Assembly (NCBI GenBank): GCA_902527265.1
Contig: CABZNY010000003.1
Location: forward strand, 1-64,000
Reading direction: 5' to 3'
DNA length: 64,000 bases
Source of the DNA: an uncultured Pelagibacteraceae bacterium
GTDB lineage: Bacteria > Pseudomonadota > Alphaproteobacteria > Pelagibacterales > Pelagibacteraceae
Shown: positions 25,481 through 33,904 of the stretch, in pieces
Position numbering within the stretch: position 1 is the first letter of the stretch
How the letters are laid out: every line of letters begins with the position of its first letter
Made by a program: the position numbers and the translations under genes
The notes under the pieces: model-generated
Told to the model about the DNA's origin: nothing
What the model saw: only the letters and a program-made list of their open reading frames with translations
The model's database searches: none

Positions 25481-26503
25481 ATGAAAAAACATATCGTTAT
25501 TTCAGATCCATTTCCAAGAACATTAGATTTAATATTTTCTAAGAAAAAACTTAAGGAATTAAAGTCAAAGTATAAATTAATAATTGCTCCTAAGTTAAAT
25601 AAAAAAAATTTTTATGAAAAAAATATTCATAAAGCTACCTTTATAATGGGCCAGCCAGATCTTGATAAAAATCTTTTATCGAGAGCCTCAAAATTGAAAT
25701 GCATTATAAATGTCGAAAGTAATTTTATGGATAATATTGACTATGATTATTGCTTTAAAAAAAAAATCGATGTCATCGCTACATCACCTGTTTTTTCAAA
25801 ACCTGTTGCTGAAATAGCCTTAGGTATGACTTTGTCTATATTAAGAAATATACATAATGCTCATTTTGATTTTGTAAAAGGTAAAGAAAAATATGGTTTA
25901 AAGAGTAATTTGAATGCTTCCCTTTTGGCAAATAAAAAAATTGGATTATTGGGGTTTGGTGATTTAGCAAAGGCGCTTTATCCTCTTTTACTACCCTTTA
26001 CAAAAAATATAAATGTATATGATCCCTGGGTACCTAACCAAATTATTAAAAAAGCTGGTTTTAAATCTATTAATCTAAGTAAAATGTTTAGCGATTGTGA
26101 GATAATTTATGTGCTAGCAACAATCACAACTAAAAATAAAAATTTAATAGACAAAAAATTATTAAATAGAATGAGGTCGAAATCAGTTTTTGTTTTAATG
26201 AGTAGAGCAGCAATTGTTAATTTTGAGGATCTTAAAAAAAGAATTAAAAAAGGAGATATCTATGTCGCAACGGATGTATTTCCTGAAGAGCCGGTTAAAA
26301 AAAATGATCCAATTAGAAAACTGAAAAATGTATTGTTTTCAGCTCATAGGGCGGGAGCTTTAGAGCAGGCTTTTTTTGAAATGGGTGAAATTGTTCTAAA
26401 AGATATGAGCTTAATTTTAAAAAAAAAGGCACCAAAATTCTGCAAAAGGGCTCGAAGCAAAACAGTAAATCTGTTAGCCTCAAAACCTGTTGCAATTAAC
26501 TGA
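25481..26503 (+). CDS. D-2-hydroxyacid dehydrogenase family protein
   Basis: A 340-aa divergent member of the D-isomer-specific 2-hydroxyacid dehydrogenases. The nucleotide-binding segment is IGLLGFGDLAKALYPLL, followed by NVYDPW. The Arg position is MSRAAIVNFEDL, the Glu region is DVFPEEPVKKNDPI and the catalytic His is in FSAHRAGALE. The catalytic residues are kept, but the N-terminal substrate domain is unlike that of SerA or glyoxylate reductase. The last ~30 residues (KKKAPKFCKRARSKTVNLLASK) are very basic. It is likely co-transcribed with the MocA gene upstream and ends just before the ABC ATPase gene. Confidence 0.78.
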   Translation: MKKHIVISDPFPRTLDLIFSKKKLKELKSKYKLIIAPKLNKKNFYEKNIHKATFIMGQPDLDKNLLSRASKLKCIINVESNFMDNIDYDYCFKKKIDVIATSPVFSKPVAEIALGMTLSILRNIHNAHFDFVKGKEKYGLKSNLNASLLANKKIGLLGFGDLAKALYPLLLPFTKNINVYDPWVPNQIIKKAGFKSINLSKMFSDCEIIYVLATITTKNKNLIDKKLLNRMRSKSVFVLMSRAAIVNFEDLKKRIKKGDIYVATDVFPEEPVKKNDPIRKLKNVLFSAHRAGALEQAFFEMGEIVLKDMSLILKKKAPKFCKRARSKTVNLLASKPVAIN

Positions 26504-26525
26504 TTTTTTTATATTTTCTTTACTT

Positions 26526-27275
26526 ATGTCATCAATTAATCAACTACTTCTAGAAGCAAAAAGTGTAACAAAGTACTTTGGAACCATAACGGCTCTTGAG
26601 AATGTAAATTTAAAGATACATGCAGGAGAATGTCTTGGTGTTGTGGGTGACAATGGAGCTGGAAAAACGACATTAATGAAGGTTTTATCTGGACTTTATA
26701 AACCAAGTTCTGGTTCACTATATTTTGAAGGTAAAAAAGAGGTATTAGAAAGTCCAAAAGACTCACAAGAGTTAGGCTTAGAAATGGTTTACCAAGATTT
26801 AGCTTTAGCGGGAAATCTTCCTATTGGTGAAAATATTTTTCTGGGACGTGAGCCTACTAAAAATCTTGGTTTTATTAAGCTGCTAGATTTTAAAAAAATA
26901 AAAGAGCTTACTGATGCCCATTTAGGTAAGTTAAAAATTAATGTAAAAAGTGCAGATCAAAAAGTCGAGGAACTTTCAGGGGGTCAAAGACAAGCGGTAG
27001 CCATAGCAAGATCTACAGCGTTCAATGCGAAGGTAGTTATTATGGATGAACCCACTGCTGCTCTTGCTATTAAGGAAGTTGGAAAAGTATTAGATTTAAT
27101 TAATAGCTTAAAAAAAACTGGAGTAGGTGTAATTGTAATCAGTCATAGAATGGATGACATATTTGCTGTTTGTGATCGTGTGATGGCTTTATTTCAAGGA
27201 ACTAATTTTGCTGAATCTGAATTATCAAAAACTTCTAGAGATGAAGTAATTGGTTGGATCATGGGAAAAAAATAA
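26526..27275 (+). CDS. Sugar ABC transporter ATP-binding protein (single-domain, RbsA/FrcA type)
   Basis: A 249-aa ATPase that drives sugar import. Walker A is GDNGAGKTTLMK, the signature LSGGQRQAVAIARS, Walker B VVIMDEPTAAL, and the switch His is in VISHRMDDIF. This is the CUT2 (ribose-type) branch, but with one ATPase domain instead of the two fused in RbsA, as in FrcA or other alphaproteobacterial systems. I choose ATG at 26526 (MSSINQLLLEAK); the track start lies inside the previous gene. It is followed after 2 bases by the permease and then the binding protein. Confidence 0.9.
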   Translation: MSSINQLLLEAKSVTKYFGTITALENVNLKIHAGECLGVVGDNGAGKTTLMKVLSGLYKPSSGSLYFEGKKEVLESPKDSQELGLEMVYQDLALAGNLPIGENIFLGREPTKNLGFIKLLDFKKIKELTDAHLGKLKINVKSADQKVEELSGGQRQAVAIARSTAFNAKVVIMDEPTAALAIKEVGKVLDLINSLKKTGVGVIVISHRMDDIFAVCDRVMALFQGTNFAESELSKTSRDEVIGWIMGKK

Positions 27276-27277
27276 TT

Positions 27278-28291
27278 ATGGATAATAAAGATCAAGAAAA
27301 AGATTCACTATATTTAAAATTAATTCCATACTTTGATAGATATGGAATATTATTATTATTACTCATAATGATAGTGGTAATGCATTTCTTGCAGCCAGAT
27401 GTTTTTTTGTCTTGGAGAAATGTCACAAATGTATTTAAACAAATATCTTGGCAATCTATGCTTGCTCTAGGAGTTTTCATGGTAATTGTAACTGCAGGTA
27501 TTGACCTTTCGGTTGGTTCTATAATGATGTTGTCATTGATGATATTGGCAATTGTAGCAAAAGCAGGTGCGCCTTGGTTTGTTGTTGCTATGACACCACT
27601 TATAGCAGGATTAATATGTGGACTAATAAATGGTCTTGGAATTACTATTTTGCGGATGCCTCATCCTTTCATAATGACACTAGGTACACTATATATATTT
27701 AGAGGTACTGGAAATTTAATTTCAGGTGGAACACCGATAAGTGGCTTTACTGATGAAGTAAGGTATCTTGGTCATGGAAGAATAGATTTAACTTGGTTAG
27801 GTCTCGAAAAATCTCAGTACCTTCCGGTGAGTTTAGTTCTTATTGCAATTGTATATATAATTTTCTGGGTTTTCATGAATCATACAAGAACTGGTAAATG
27901 GATTTATGCTATTGGAGGTAACCCCAGTGCAGCAAGAGCATCAGGCGTTAACGTAAATAAAATTTTAGTAATTGTTTACTCTTTATGTGGATTTTTATCA
28001 GGTATTGGAGCATTAATTTTAGCAGGAAGAACAGACTCTGGTTATCCGAATGCCGGATTACAATCAGAATTAGATGCTATTGCAGCCTGCATAATTGGTG
28101 GAGCAAGTTTTTTCGGTGGAAGGGGTACAGTGCTTGGAGTGTTTGCTGGCGTAATGATTATGGGTATTTTAAGAAATGGCCTAAATCTTATGGATGTGAG
28201 CTCGTTTTGGCAACAAGTCTTAATTGGTTCTATAATAGTATTAGCAGTATATATCGACGTACTAAGAAGAGATCTTGGAACAAGAAAATAA
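27278..28291 (+). CDS. Sugar ABC transporter permease (RbsC family)
   Basis: An integral membrane permease of about 337 aa in the CUT2 family, with 8-10 hydrophobic segments. Typical blocks are FKQISWQSMLALGVFMVIVTAGIDLSVGSIMML near the first third, GLINGLGITILRMPHPFIMTLGTLYIFRG, and YAIGGNPSAARASGVNV with IIGGASFFGGRGTVLGVF in the second half. I prefer ATG at 27278 (MDNKDQEKDSL) because the track start is within the ATPase gene. The order ATPase-permease-binding protein-FucU-ribokinase resembles the rbs operon. Both ORF-track overlaps in this region (27985, 28042) are shadows. Confidence 0.9.
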   Translation: MDNKDQEKDSLYLKLIPYFDRYGILLLLLIMIVVMHFLQPDVFLSWRNVTNVFKQISWQSMLALGVFMVIVTAGIDLSVGSIMMLSLMILAIVAKAGAPWFVVAMTPLIAGLICGLINGLGITILRMPHPFIMTLGTLYIFRGTGNLISGGTPISGFTDEVRYLGHGRIDLTWLGLEKSQYLPVSLVLIAIVYIIFWVFMNHTRTGKWIYAIGGNPSAARASGVNVNKILVIVYSLCGFLSGIGALILAGRTDSGYPNAGLQSELDAIAACIIGGASFFGGRGTVLGVFAGVMIMGILRNGLNLMDVSSFWQQVLIGSIIVLAVYIDVLRRDLGTRK

Positions 28292-28335
28292 TACACGTAT
28301 TAGTTGAGCTAAAAAATAGTGTCTTTTATAAACAG

Positions 28336-28364
28336 TTGAATTCTTATTAAAAATTTAATTAAAT
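28336..28364 (+). promoter_or_regulatory. Promoter-like element upstream of the RbsB-type gene
   Basis: TTGAAT (28336-28341) and TTAAAT (28359-28364) are 17 bases apart, ahead of a third gene in the operon. The same two hexamers with the same spacing precede the dctP-type gene at 43852. It overlaps a 9-bp AT inverted repeat at 28350-28372. Chance matches are likely in this base composition, so confidence is low. Confidence 0.35.
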
Positions 28365-28395
28365 TAAATTTTAATAATTATTAAAGGGGAAATTT

Positions 28396-29328
28396 ATGAG
28401 AGAACTAATGAGAAAAGTTGTTGTATTTTTTTCAACAATTTTTTTATTAACAACTATGGCGTCAGTATCTTTTGCTGATGGTCACGGTAAAAAAATCCTA
28501 TTTAGCATCAAAGGTCCTGGTTCAGGAAACCCATTTTGGGCTTCTGTAACTAAGGGTGCTGAAGAAGAGGCAAAAAAACTAGGTGTTAAATTAATTTTAA
28601 TTGCACCTCCACAAGAAGGTGATGTTCAGGCACAAATTAACCAAGTAGAAGATCAACTTGCAAAAGGTGTTGATGCTTTAGCTCTAGCGCCAGGAGATCC
28701 AAATGCTTTTGCTCCAATCGTTGATGACGCGATCAAAAGTGGAGTTCCAGTTGTTTTTGTTGATACAAAAGGAATTAATGAAGGTGTAACTTTTATTGGA
28801 ACAAATAATATGAATGGTGCAGAATTAGCTGCTAAATTCATATGTGATAAAACTCCGAAAGGTTCAGATGTTGCAATTCTTACAGGAATTGAGTCTCAAT
28901 CAACTGCATTATTAAGAAGAGATGGTGCAATTAAAGGATTTAAAAATTGTGGTTTAAATCTTGTTGCTACTCAAACAGCCGAGTGGGATACTGCAAAAGG
29001 TAGATCAGTTACTGAGTCAATCATTTTGAAAAATCCTAATATCAAAGCAATTTTTGCTTCTAACGACAATATGGGATTAGGTGCTATGCAAGCTTTAAAA
29101 GATGCTGACATGAACGATGTAATTGTTGTTGGTTTTGATGCTACTCCAGATGCTGCTACAAGCATTCTAAAAGGTGAGATGACTGCAACAATAGCTCAAT
29201 TCTCATACAACATGGGTGCATATGGAGTTAAATATGCTCTTGAGCTAGCTAACGGTGGAAGTATTGATCCTAACATTGATACTGGAACACAATTAGTAAC
29301 AACAGAAAACGCTAACGATTTTAAATAA
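28396..29328 (+). CDS. Periplasmic sugar-binding protein (RbsB/Peripla_BP_4 type)
   Basis: A 310-aa CUT2 solute-binding protein. Residues 1-28 form a Sec signal peptide (MRELMRKVVVFFSTIFLLTTMASVSFADG, cleaved after FA). The mature protein starts with KKILFSIKGPGSGNPFWASVTKGAEEEAKKLGV, a ribose-binding-protein-like first strand and helix, and contains INQVEDQLAKGVDALALAPGDP and VVGFDATPDA. It has a strong Shine-Dalgarno (AAAGGGGAAATTTATG), unlike most neighbours, and a hairpin after the stop. The ligand may be a pentose, inositol or fucose, judging from the FucU and ribokinase genes that follow, but the sequence does not fix it. Confidence 0.9.
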   Translation: MRELMRKVVVFFSTIFLLTTMASVSFADGHGKKILFSIKGPGSGNPFWASVTKGAEEEAKKLGVKLILIAPPQEGDVQAQINQVEDQLAKGVDALALAPGDPNAFAPIVDDAIKSGVPVVFVDTKGINEGVTFIGTNNMNGAELAAKFICDKTPKGSDVAILTGIESQSTALLRRDGAIKGFKNCGLNLVATQTAEWDTAKGRSVTESIILKNPNIKAIFASNDNMGLGAMQALKDADMNDVIVVGFDATPDAATSILKGEMTATIAQFSYNMGAYGVKYALELANGGSIDPNIDTGTQLVTTENANDFK

Positions 29329-29348
29329 TCATTAGAAAAATCAAAATT

Positions 29349-29382
29349 AAAAGGGTGGAATTTTATTTCACCCTTTTTTTTT
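29349..29382 (+). terminator. Hairpin with T tract after the RbsB-type gene
   Basis: The arms AAAAGGGTG (29349-29357) and CACCCTTTT (29369-29377), extended by one G-T pair and two A-T pairs, close a 5-base loop and run into a T tract of about ten. It sits 20 bases after the binding-protein stop and 19 bases before the FucU gene. It has the form of an intrinsic terminator that would attenuate downstream genes. Confidence 0.8.
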
Positions 29383-29400
29383 ATATAATATAGTGGCAAA

Positions 29401-29865
29401 ATGCTTATTAAAATTAATCCAATTTTAAGTCCTGAACTCCTATATCAGTTAAGAGCAATGGGTCATGGTGATAAACTGGTTTTAACAGACGCTAATTTTC
29501 CAGCATATTCTCATTCTTTAAATAATAAAGTAATCAGATTAGATGGAGTAGATATTTATGAAGCTACAAAGGCTATTCTTTCTATTTTTCCATTAGATAG
29601 TTTCATTGATTCAGCTGCAAACAGAATGCAGGTTGATAACAAACCTGATGAACTAACTGATTGTCACAAAGATTTTATTAAAGCTGTAAAAGAAACCTCT
29701 GGGGAAAATTGGAAGGTTGGCTCAATTGAAAGACAAGAATTTTATAAAGAGGCAAAAAAGTCTCAATTAATAGTATCTACCTCTGAAATGAGACCATATG
29801 GGTGTTTTATATTAACTAAGGGAGTAATTAAACCAGATGGAAGTGTTTGGGTTCTTGATAAATAA
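29401..29865 (+). CDS. fucU: L-fucose mutarotase-like protein (FucU/RbsD family)
   Basis: A 154-aa RbsD/FucU family protein that interconverts sugar anomers (ring forms) ahead of a kinase or isomerase. Segments LSPELLYQLRAMGHGDKLVLTDANFPAYSHSL at the N-terminus and VSTSEMRPYGCFILTKGVI at the end carry the His, Asp and Tyr typical of FucU rather than RbsD. It lies in the place rbsD or rbsK would occupy in a ribose operon, directly before a ribokinase-like gene with which it shares a base. The substrate could be fucose, ribose or another sugar taken up by the ABC transporter. Confidence 0.88.
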   Translation: MLIKINPILSPELLYQLRAMGHGDKLVLTDANFPAYSHSLNNKVIRLDGVDIYEATKAILSIFPLDSFIDSAANRMQVDNKPDELTDCHKDFIKAVKETSGENWKVGSIERQEFYKEAKKSQLIVSTSEMRPYGCFILTKGVIKPDGSVWVLDK

Positions 29866-30779
29866 TGAGCTCAATATGTGTCTTTGGAGTATTTGTAGCT
29901 GATCTTTGTTTTTTTGCTGACAAAATTCCTATCAAAGGTGAAACAGTTTTAGGTAAAAATCATATAGTTGGTCCGGGTGGAAAAGGGTCAAACCAAGCAA
30001 TAGCTGCAGCAAGGCTTGGAGGAAAAGTAAATCTTATAACAAAGATAGGAAAAGACCAAAATGCTACCATGGCCTTAAACCTTTATAAAGAAGTAGGCAT
30101 TAATACAGATTCAATAATCCAGGATGAAAATCAATTAACTGGTGTTGCAGGGATAATGATAAATGAAAAAACAGGAGACAACGCTATAAATATTATACCA
30201 GGTGCAGCTGGGTCTTTAACTAATAAAGATATTGATAAAAATTTAAAATTTATTGAAAATTCAAAAATATTTTTAACTCAATTGGAGACTCCCTACGAAG
30301 CAACTAGTTATGCACTTAGCAAAGCAAAATATTCAGGTTCAATAACTATTTTTAATCCTGCGCCTGCATCAAATATTAATGAGAGTGATTTTAAATCTAT
30401 GGATTATTTTACACCTAATGAGACAGAAGCAAGTTTTTATCTAAAAAAAAAAGTTGAAAGTAAAACAGAAATTGAAGAAGCTGCAAAAAATTTTCTAAAT
30501 AAAGGAGTTAAAAATATTGTTATAACTCTAGGTTCAAAAGGAGTTTATTTTGCAAACTCCTCCGAAAGTTATTTTGTAGATGCTTTTAATTTAAAAGATA
30601 AAGTTATTGATACAACTGGAGCAGGGGACGCATTTAATGGAGCTTTTGCATATGCTTTATCTAAAAATCAAAGTAACAAAGATGCTATAGAATTTGCAAA
30701 TAAGGTTGCCGGTATTTCAACAACAAGAGCTGGAGCAGCCAATGCAATGCCTAAACTTGACGAGGTTGAAACTTATTAA
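29865..30779 (+). CDS. rbsK: PfkB-family sugar kinase (ribokinase-like)
   Basis: A 304-aa PfkB kinase. The N-terminal Gly-Gly motif is VGPGGKGSNQAIAAARLGG (substrate site), NPAPASN is in the middle and the C-terminal anion-hole and catalytic Asp are in DTTGAGDAFNGAF. These are the ribokinase versions of the motifs, and ribokinase is the best guess. The gene shares its first base with the end of fucU and is followed by an SDR and a ROK protein. The alternative of a 5-dehydro-2-deoxygluconokinase (IolC is also PfkB) should be considered, since an iolC-like gene is otherwise missing. Confidence 0.82.
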   Translation: MSSICVFGVFVADLCFFADKIPIKGETVLGKNHIVGPGGKGSNQAIAAARLGGKVNLITKIGKDQNATMALNLYKEVGINTDSIIQDENQLTGVAGIMINEKTGDNAINIIPGAAGSLTNKDIDKNLKFIENSKIFLTQLETPYEATSYALSKAKYSGSITIFNPAPASNINESDFKSMDYFTPNETEASFYLKKKVESKTEIEEAAKNFLNKGVKNIVITLGSKGVYFANSSESYFVDAFNLKDKVIDTTGAGDAFNGAFAYALSKNQSNKDAIEFANKVAGISTTRAGAANAMPKLDEVETY

Positions 30780-30811
30780 CTTTTGCTTTATCAACATGAA
30801 AAAAAAGCATT

Positions 30812-31561
30812 ATGATAAATTTTGATTTAAAAGATAGAGTTGCAGTAGTGACTGGAGGTGCTCAAGGTTTTGGACTAGCTATTACGGAGAGATTTATTGC
30901 TTCAGGAGCAAGCGTTGTAATTTGGGATATAGATGAAGAGGCAATCAAAACCGCAACAAAAAAAATTAATTCAGATAAGGTTTCATATCAAATTGTTGAT
31001 GTTGGAAATTATGAGAATATAGAAAAAAATTTAGCTGAAATTGAAAAAACACACAAAAAAATTGATATTTTCATCAATAATGCAGGTGTTGCAGGAAAAA
31101 ATACCACAGTAGTCGATTATCCACTTGATGAGTGGAAAAAAGTTATAGACCTAAATCTAAATGCAGTATTTTATTGTTGTAAAGCCGTAACACCTTACAT
31201 GCTCAAAAACAATTATGGAAGAATTGTTAATATTGCATCAATTGCAGGAAAAGAGGGCAATCCTAACGCTAGTGCTTACAGTACTTCTAAAGCAGGAGTA
31301 ATTGGTTTAACAAAGTCATTGGGAAAAGAATTAGCATTAAAAAATATTGCAGTTAATTGTGTTACTCCAGCAGCAGCAAAAACAAGAATATTTGATCAAA
31401 TGACTGAGGAACATATAAATTATATGTTATCTAAAATTCCTAGAAATAAATTTGCAAAAGTTAATGAATTAGCTTCCCTTGTGACTTGGTTATCAAGTGA
31501 AGAAAATTCTTTTTCAACAGCTGCTGTTTTTGATTTGAGTGGTGGAAGAGCAACTTATTGA
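30812..31561 (+). CDS. SDR-family sugar or sugar-acid dehydrogenase
   Basis: A 249-aa short-chain dehydrogenase with the nucleotide motif TGGAQGFGLAIT near residue 15, NNAGVAG, the catalytic Ser in IVNIASIAG and the YSTSK Tyr-Lys pair. It ends in the unusual FDLSGGRATY. Its FabG-like form is common in both fatty acid and sugar metabolism, but the context argues for a sugar (for example fucose, rhamnose or a 2-keto-3-deoxy acid). It follows the ribokinase after 32 bases and precedes the ROK gene by 3 bases. The exact substrate is not identifiable. Confidence 0.83.
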   Translation: MINFDLKDRVAVVTGGAQGFGLAITERFIASGASVVIWDIDEEAIKTATKKINSDKVSYQIVDVGNYENIEKNLAEIEKTHKKIDIFINNAGVAGKNTTVVDYPLDEWKKVIDLNLNAVFYCCKAVTPYMLKNNYGRIVNIASIAGKEGNPNASAYSTSKAGVIGLTKSLGKELALKNIAVNCVTPAAAKTRIFDQMTEEHINYMLSKIPRNKFAKVNELASLVTWLSSEENSFSTAAVFDLSGGRATY

Positions 31562-31564
31562 TTT

Positions 31565-32467
31565 ATGCAAATAGGTATTGATGTTGGAGCTACAAAAATT
31601 GAAAGTGTAGTTTTAGATGAAAAAGGAAACGAAAGTCACCGTGAGAGAACTGATTGTCCAAAAGACTATTTTCAAATTATAAAAACCATTAAAGAAATTA
31701 ACAAAAAGTTAGAAAAAGAATTTAAAAAAGAACTACCTATAGGTGTTTGTCATCCTGGCATTCATTCACCTCAAACAGGATTAGTAAAGAATGCTCCGAA
31801 TTGCTATTGGTTAGAAAAAAAACCATTCCAAAATGATCTAAGAAAAGAATTAGGTAAGGAGGTATTTTGTGAAAATGATGCCAATTGCTTTGCTTTGTCT
31901 GAAGCTTTAGATGGCGCAGGAAAACATTATAAAATTGTTTATGGAATTATTATTGGCTCTGGAGTAGGCGGTGGTTTAGTAATAGATAAAAAAATTGTTA
32001 GTGGACCAAATGGAGTAGCAGGTGAATGGGGACATAATCAAATAAACCATTTAATTTCCAAAAAAGAAAATTTCGAATCTACCAATCTAAGAGAGGGCGA
32101 GATTGAGAGTTTTATGTCAGGTTTAAGTTTAGCTAAAAAATTTAATAACCAATATAAAAAAAATTTAAAAACTAATGAGATCTTTGAACTATATAGAAAA
32201 CATGATTTAGATGCTGAAAATTTAATAGATAATTTTAAAGTAAATTTGGCAATGTCCTTAGCAAATATAATTAACATTCTTGATCCCGATTGTTTTGTTT
32301 TTGGCGGGGGTGTTTCAAATGAAATTGATTTTTTAAGTGAAATCGAAACTATCGTAAGAAAATTTGTAACTGGCAGAGAGTATGAAGGTGTGTTTCTTAA
32401 ACCAAAGTACGGAGATGCTAGTGGAGTTAGAGGTGCTGCAAGATTAGGAAGAAAATCAATCTATTAA
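31565..32467 (+). CDS. ROK-family protein lacking the zinc-binding cysteines
   Basis: A 300-aa ROK protein with the ATP-binding signature GIDVGATKIES and the substrate block GVCHPGIHSPQTG followed by NDANCFALSEA. GIIIGSGVGGG and GVAGEWGHNQINH complete the core. In most ROK kinases the last motif is followed by a Cys-X-Cys-G-X2-G-Cys zinc site; here the segment reads FESTNLREGEIESFMSG, with no Cys. The kinase Asp in EN(D)ANCF is kept, so a hexose or amino-sugar kinase activity is plausible, without the usual zinc structure. There is no DNA-binding domain, so it is not a NagC-type repressor. Confidence 0.82.
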   Translation: MQIGIDVGATKIESVVLDEKGNESHRERTDCPKDYFQIIKTIKEINKKLEKEFKKELPIGVCHPGIHSPQTGLVKNAPNCYWLEKKPFQNDLRKELGKEVFCENDANCFALSEALDGAGKHYKIVYGIIIGSGVGGGLVIDKKIVSGPNGVAGEWGHNQINHLISKKENFESTNLREGEIESFMSGLSLAKKFNNQYKKNLKTNEIFELYRKHDLDAENLIDNFKVNLAMSLANIINILDPDCFVFGGGVSNEIDFLSEIETIVRKFVTGREYEGVFLKPKYGDASGVRGAARLGRKSIY

Positions 32468-32502
32468 TATTATATATCAATTAATAGTTGTATTTTTTTT
32501 TC

Positions 32503-32554
32503 TTGTAGTCTTTTAATAAATCAATCTATAATTGTTTTTTTTAAGTTAACTTAA
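32503..32554 (+). promoter_or_regulatory. Promoter and 14-bp perfect palindrome upstream of the glucose-type ABC operon
   Basis: TTGTAG (32503-32508) and TATAAT (32527-32532) are 18 bases apart. The palindrome TTAAGTTAACTTAA (32541-32554) begins about 8 bases past the -10, so it would overlap the transcription start: a classic operator position. The matches are direct; regulator binding is inferred, and no regulator gene is seen nearby. Confidence 0.5.
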
Positions 32555-32577
32555 TTTAACAAATAAGAGGGAAATAT

Positions 32578-33834
32578 ATGAAAAAAATGCTAATTGCTTT
32601 AATTGCGTTTGCATTCACTTCTACATCTTCTTTTGCAGGACCAAAAATTGAGGTTTTGCACTGGTGGACATCAGGTGGTGAAGCAGCTGCACTTAAAGTA
32701 TTAAAAGATGATTTCGCTGCAAACGGTGGTGAATGGTTAGACATGCCTGTAACAGGTGGTGGTGGAGATGCTGCCAACGTTGCACTTAAAGCAAGAATAG
32801 TTGCAGGAGATCCTCCTTCAGCTTCTCAAATTAAAGGTCCAACAATTCAAGAATATGATCAAGAAGGAGTAGTTGCTCCATACAACATTGATCCTATTGC
32901 TCAATCAGAAGGTTGGGATGGATTATTAGATCCTATGATTGCTGCAGTTCACAAATGTCAGAATAACAGTGGTCCATATTGTGCGGCTCCAGTAAACATT
33001 CATAGAATTGATTGGATGTGGGCTAACAAAGCAGTATTTGATGCTAATGGAATTTCAGTTCCTACATCTTGGGATGAATTAAATACAGCAGCAGAAAAAC
33101 TTCAAGCTGCAGGTATCATTCCTTTTGCACATGGTGGTCAAGCTTGGCAAGACGCAACAGTCTTCGAAGCAGTAGCTATGGGTATTGGTGGAAATAACTA
33201 TTACAAAAACTGTTATGTAGATCTTAAAGAAACTTGTTTAAGAAGTGAGACAACTGTAAAAGTTTTTGATCAAATGAGAAAACTTCAAGGTTTCACTGAT
33301 GAAGGTAGCCCAGGAAGAGATTGGAACGTTGCTACTGGAATGGTTATTGAAGGAAAAGCTGGTTTTCAGATTATGGGTGACTGGGCAAAAGGTGAATTTA
33401 CTGCTGCTGGAAAAGTACCAGGCGTAGATTACTATTGTGCTGCAACTCCATCTAATAATGGATACTTGTACAATGTAGATAGCTTTATATTCTACAAAAC
33501 AAGTGACCCAGACAAACAAGAAGGTCAAAAATTATTAGCTAAATTAATGATGGGTAAAAACTTCCAAAAAGTTTTCAACTTATACAAAGGATCAATTCCA
33601 GCACGTTTAGATGTACCAATGGATGAATTTGATAAATGTGCAAAAACATCTAATTCTGACATCAAAACTGCAGGAGCAAGTGGTGGATTAGTTCCAAGTT
33701 TTGCTCATGGAATGGCTCAAGGTAATACTATGAAAGCTGCTTTACAAGATGTGATTACAGAACACTTTAATTCTGACATGTCTTCAGTTGATGCAGCTAA
33801 TGCTTTGGCTGATTCAGTTTTAGATAATATGTAA
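32578..33834 (+). CDS. Periplasmic sugar-binding protein (glucose/mannose type, GtsA-like)
   Basis: A 418-aa CUT1 family-1 binding protein. Residues 1-20 form a signal peptide (MKKMLIALIAFAFTSTSSFAG). The mature N-terminus IEVLHWWTSGGEAAALKVLKDDF is characteristic of proteobacterial glucose/mannose binding proteins. The Cys pairs in CQNNSGPYC and NCYVDLKETC are probably disulfides. A strong Shine-Dalgarno (AAGAGGGAAATATATG) precedes the start, and an intrinsic terminator lies 12 bases past the stop, so the binding protein can be made in excess over the permeases. Codon choice looks less A+T-extreme than in the neighbours, as expected for a highly expressed gene. Confidence 0.93.
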   Translation: MKKMLIALIAFAFTSTSSFAGPKIEVLHWWTSGGEAAALKVLKDDFAANGGEWLDMPVTGGGGDAANVALKARIVAGDPPSASQIKGPTIQEYDQEGVVAPYNIDPIAQSEGWDGLLDPMIAAVHKCQNNSGPYCAAPVNIHRIDWMWANKAVFDANGISVPTSWDELNTAAEKLQAAGIIPFAHGGQAWQDATVFEAVAMGIGGNNYYKNCYVDLKETCLRSETTVKVFDQMRKLQGFTDEGSPGRDWNVATGMVIEGKAGFQIMGDWAKGEFTAAGKVPGVDYYCAATPSNNGYLYNVDSFIFYKTSDPDKQEGQKLLAKLMMGKNFQKVFNLYKGSIPARLDVPMDEFDKCAKTSNSDIKTAGASGGLVPSFAHGMAQGNTMKAALQDVITEHFNSDMSSVDAANALADSVLDNM

Positions 33835-33846
33835 AATACAAAAATT

Positions 33847-33880
33847 AAGGCCACCTAATTTTTAGGTGGCCTTTTTTTTT
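33847..33880 (+). terminator. Intrinsic terminator after the glucose-type binding protein
   Basis: A perfect 11-bp stem AAGGCCACCTA / TAGGTGGCCTT (33847-33857 and 33863-33873) with a short T-rich loop runs into a T run of about ten. It lies between the binding protein and the permease genes of the same operon, and would set a strong gradient in transcript level. Confidence 0.9.
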
Positions 33881-33904
33881 AATCAAAATTAGAAAATATT
33901 TATA

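Noticed and set aside
27985-28350. 121-aa ORF overlapping the RbsC-type permease
   Set aside because: It is a frame-shifted shadow of the permease, Trp/Arg-rich, without a ribosome-binding site or recognisable motif.
28292-28395. A possible rho-independent terminator between the permease and binding-protein genes
   Set aside because: The inverted repeat there is made entirely of A and T and has no proper T tract; it is kept only as part of the palindrome observation.
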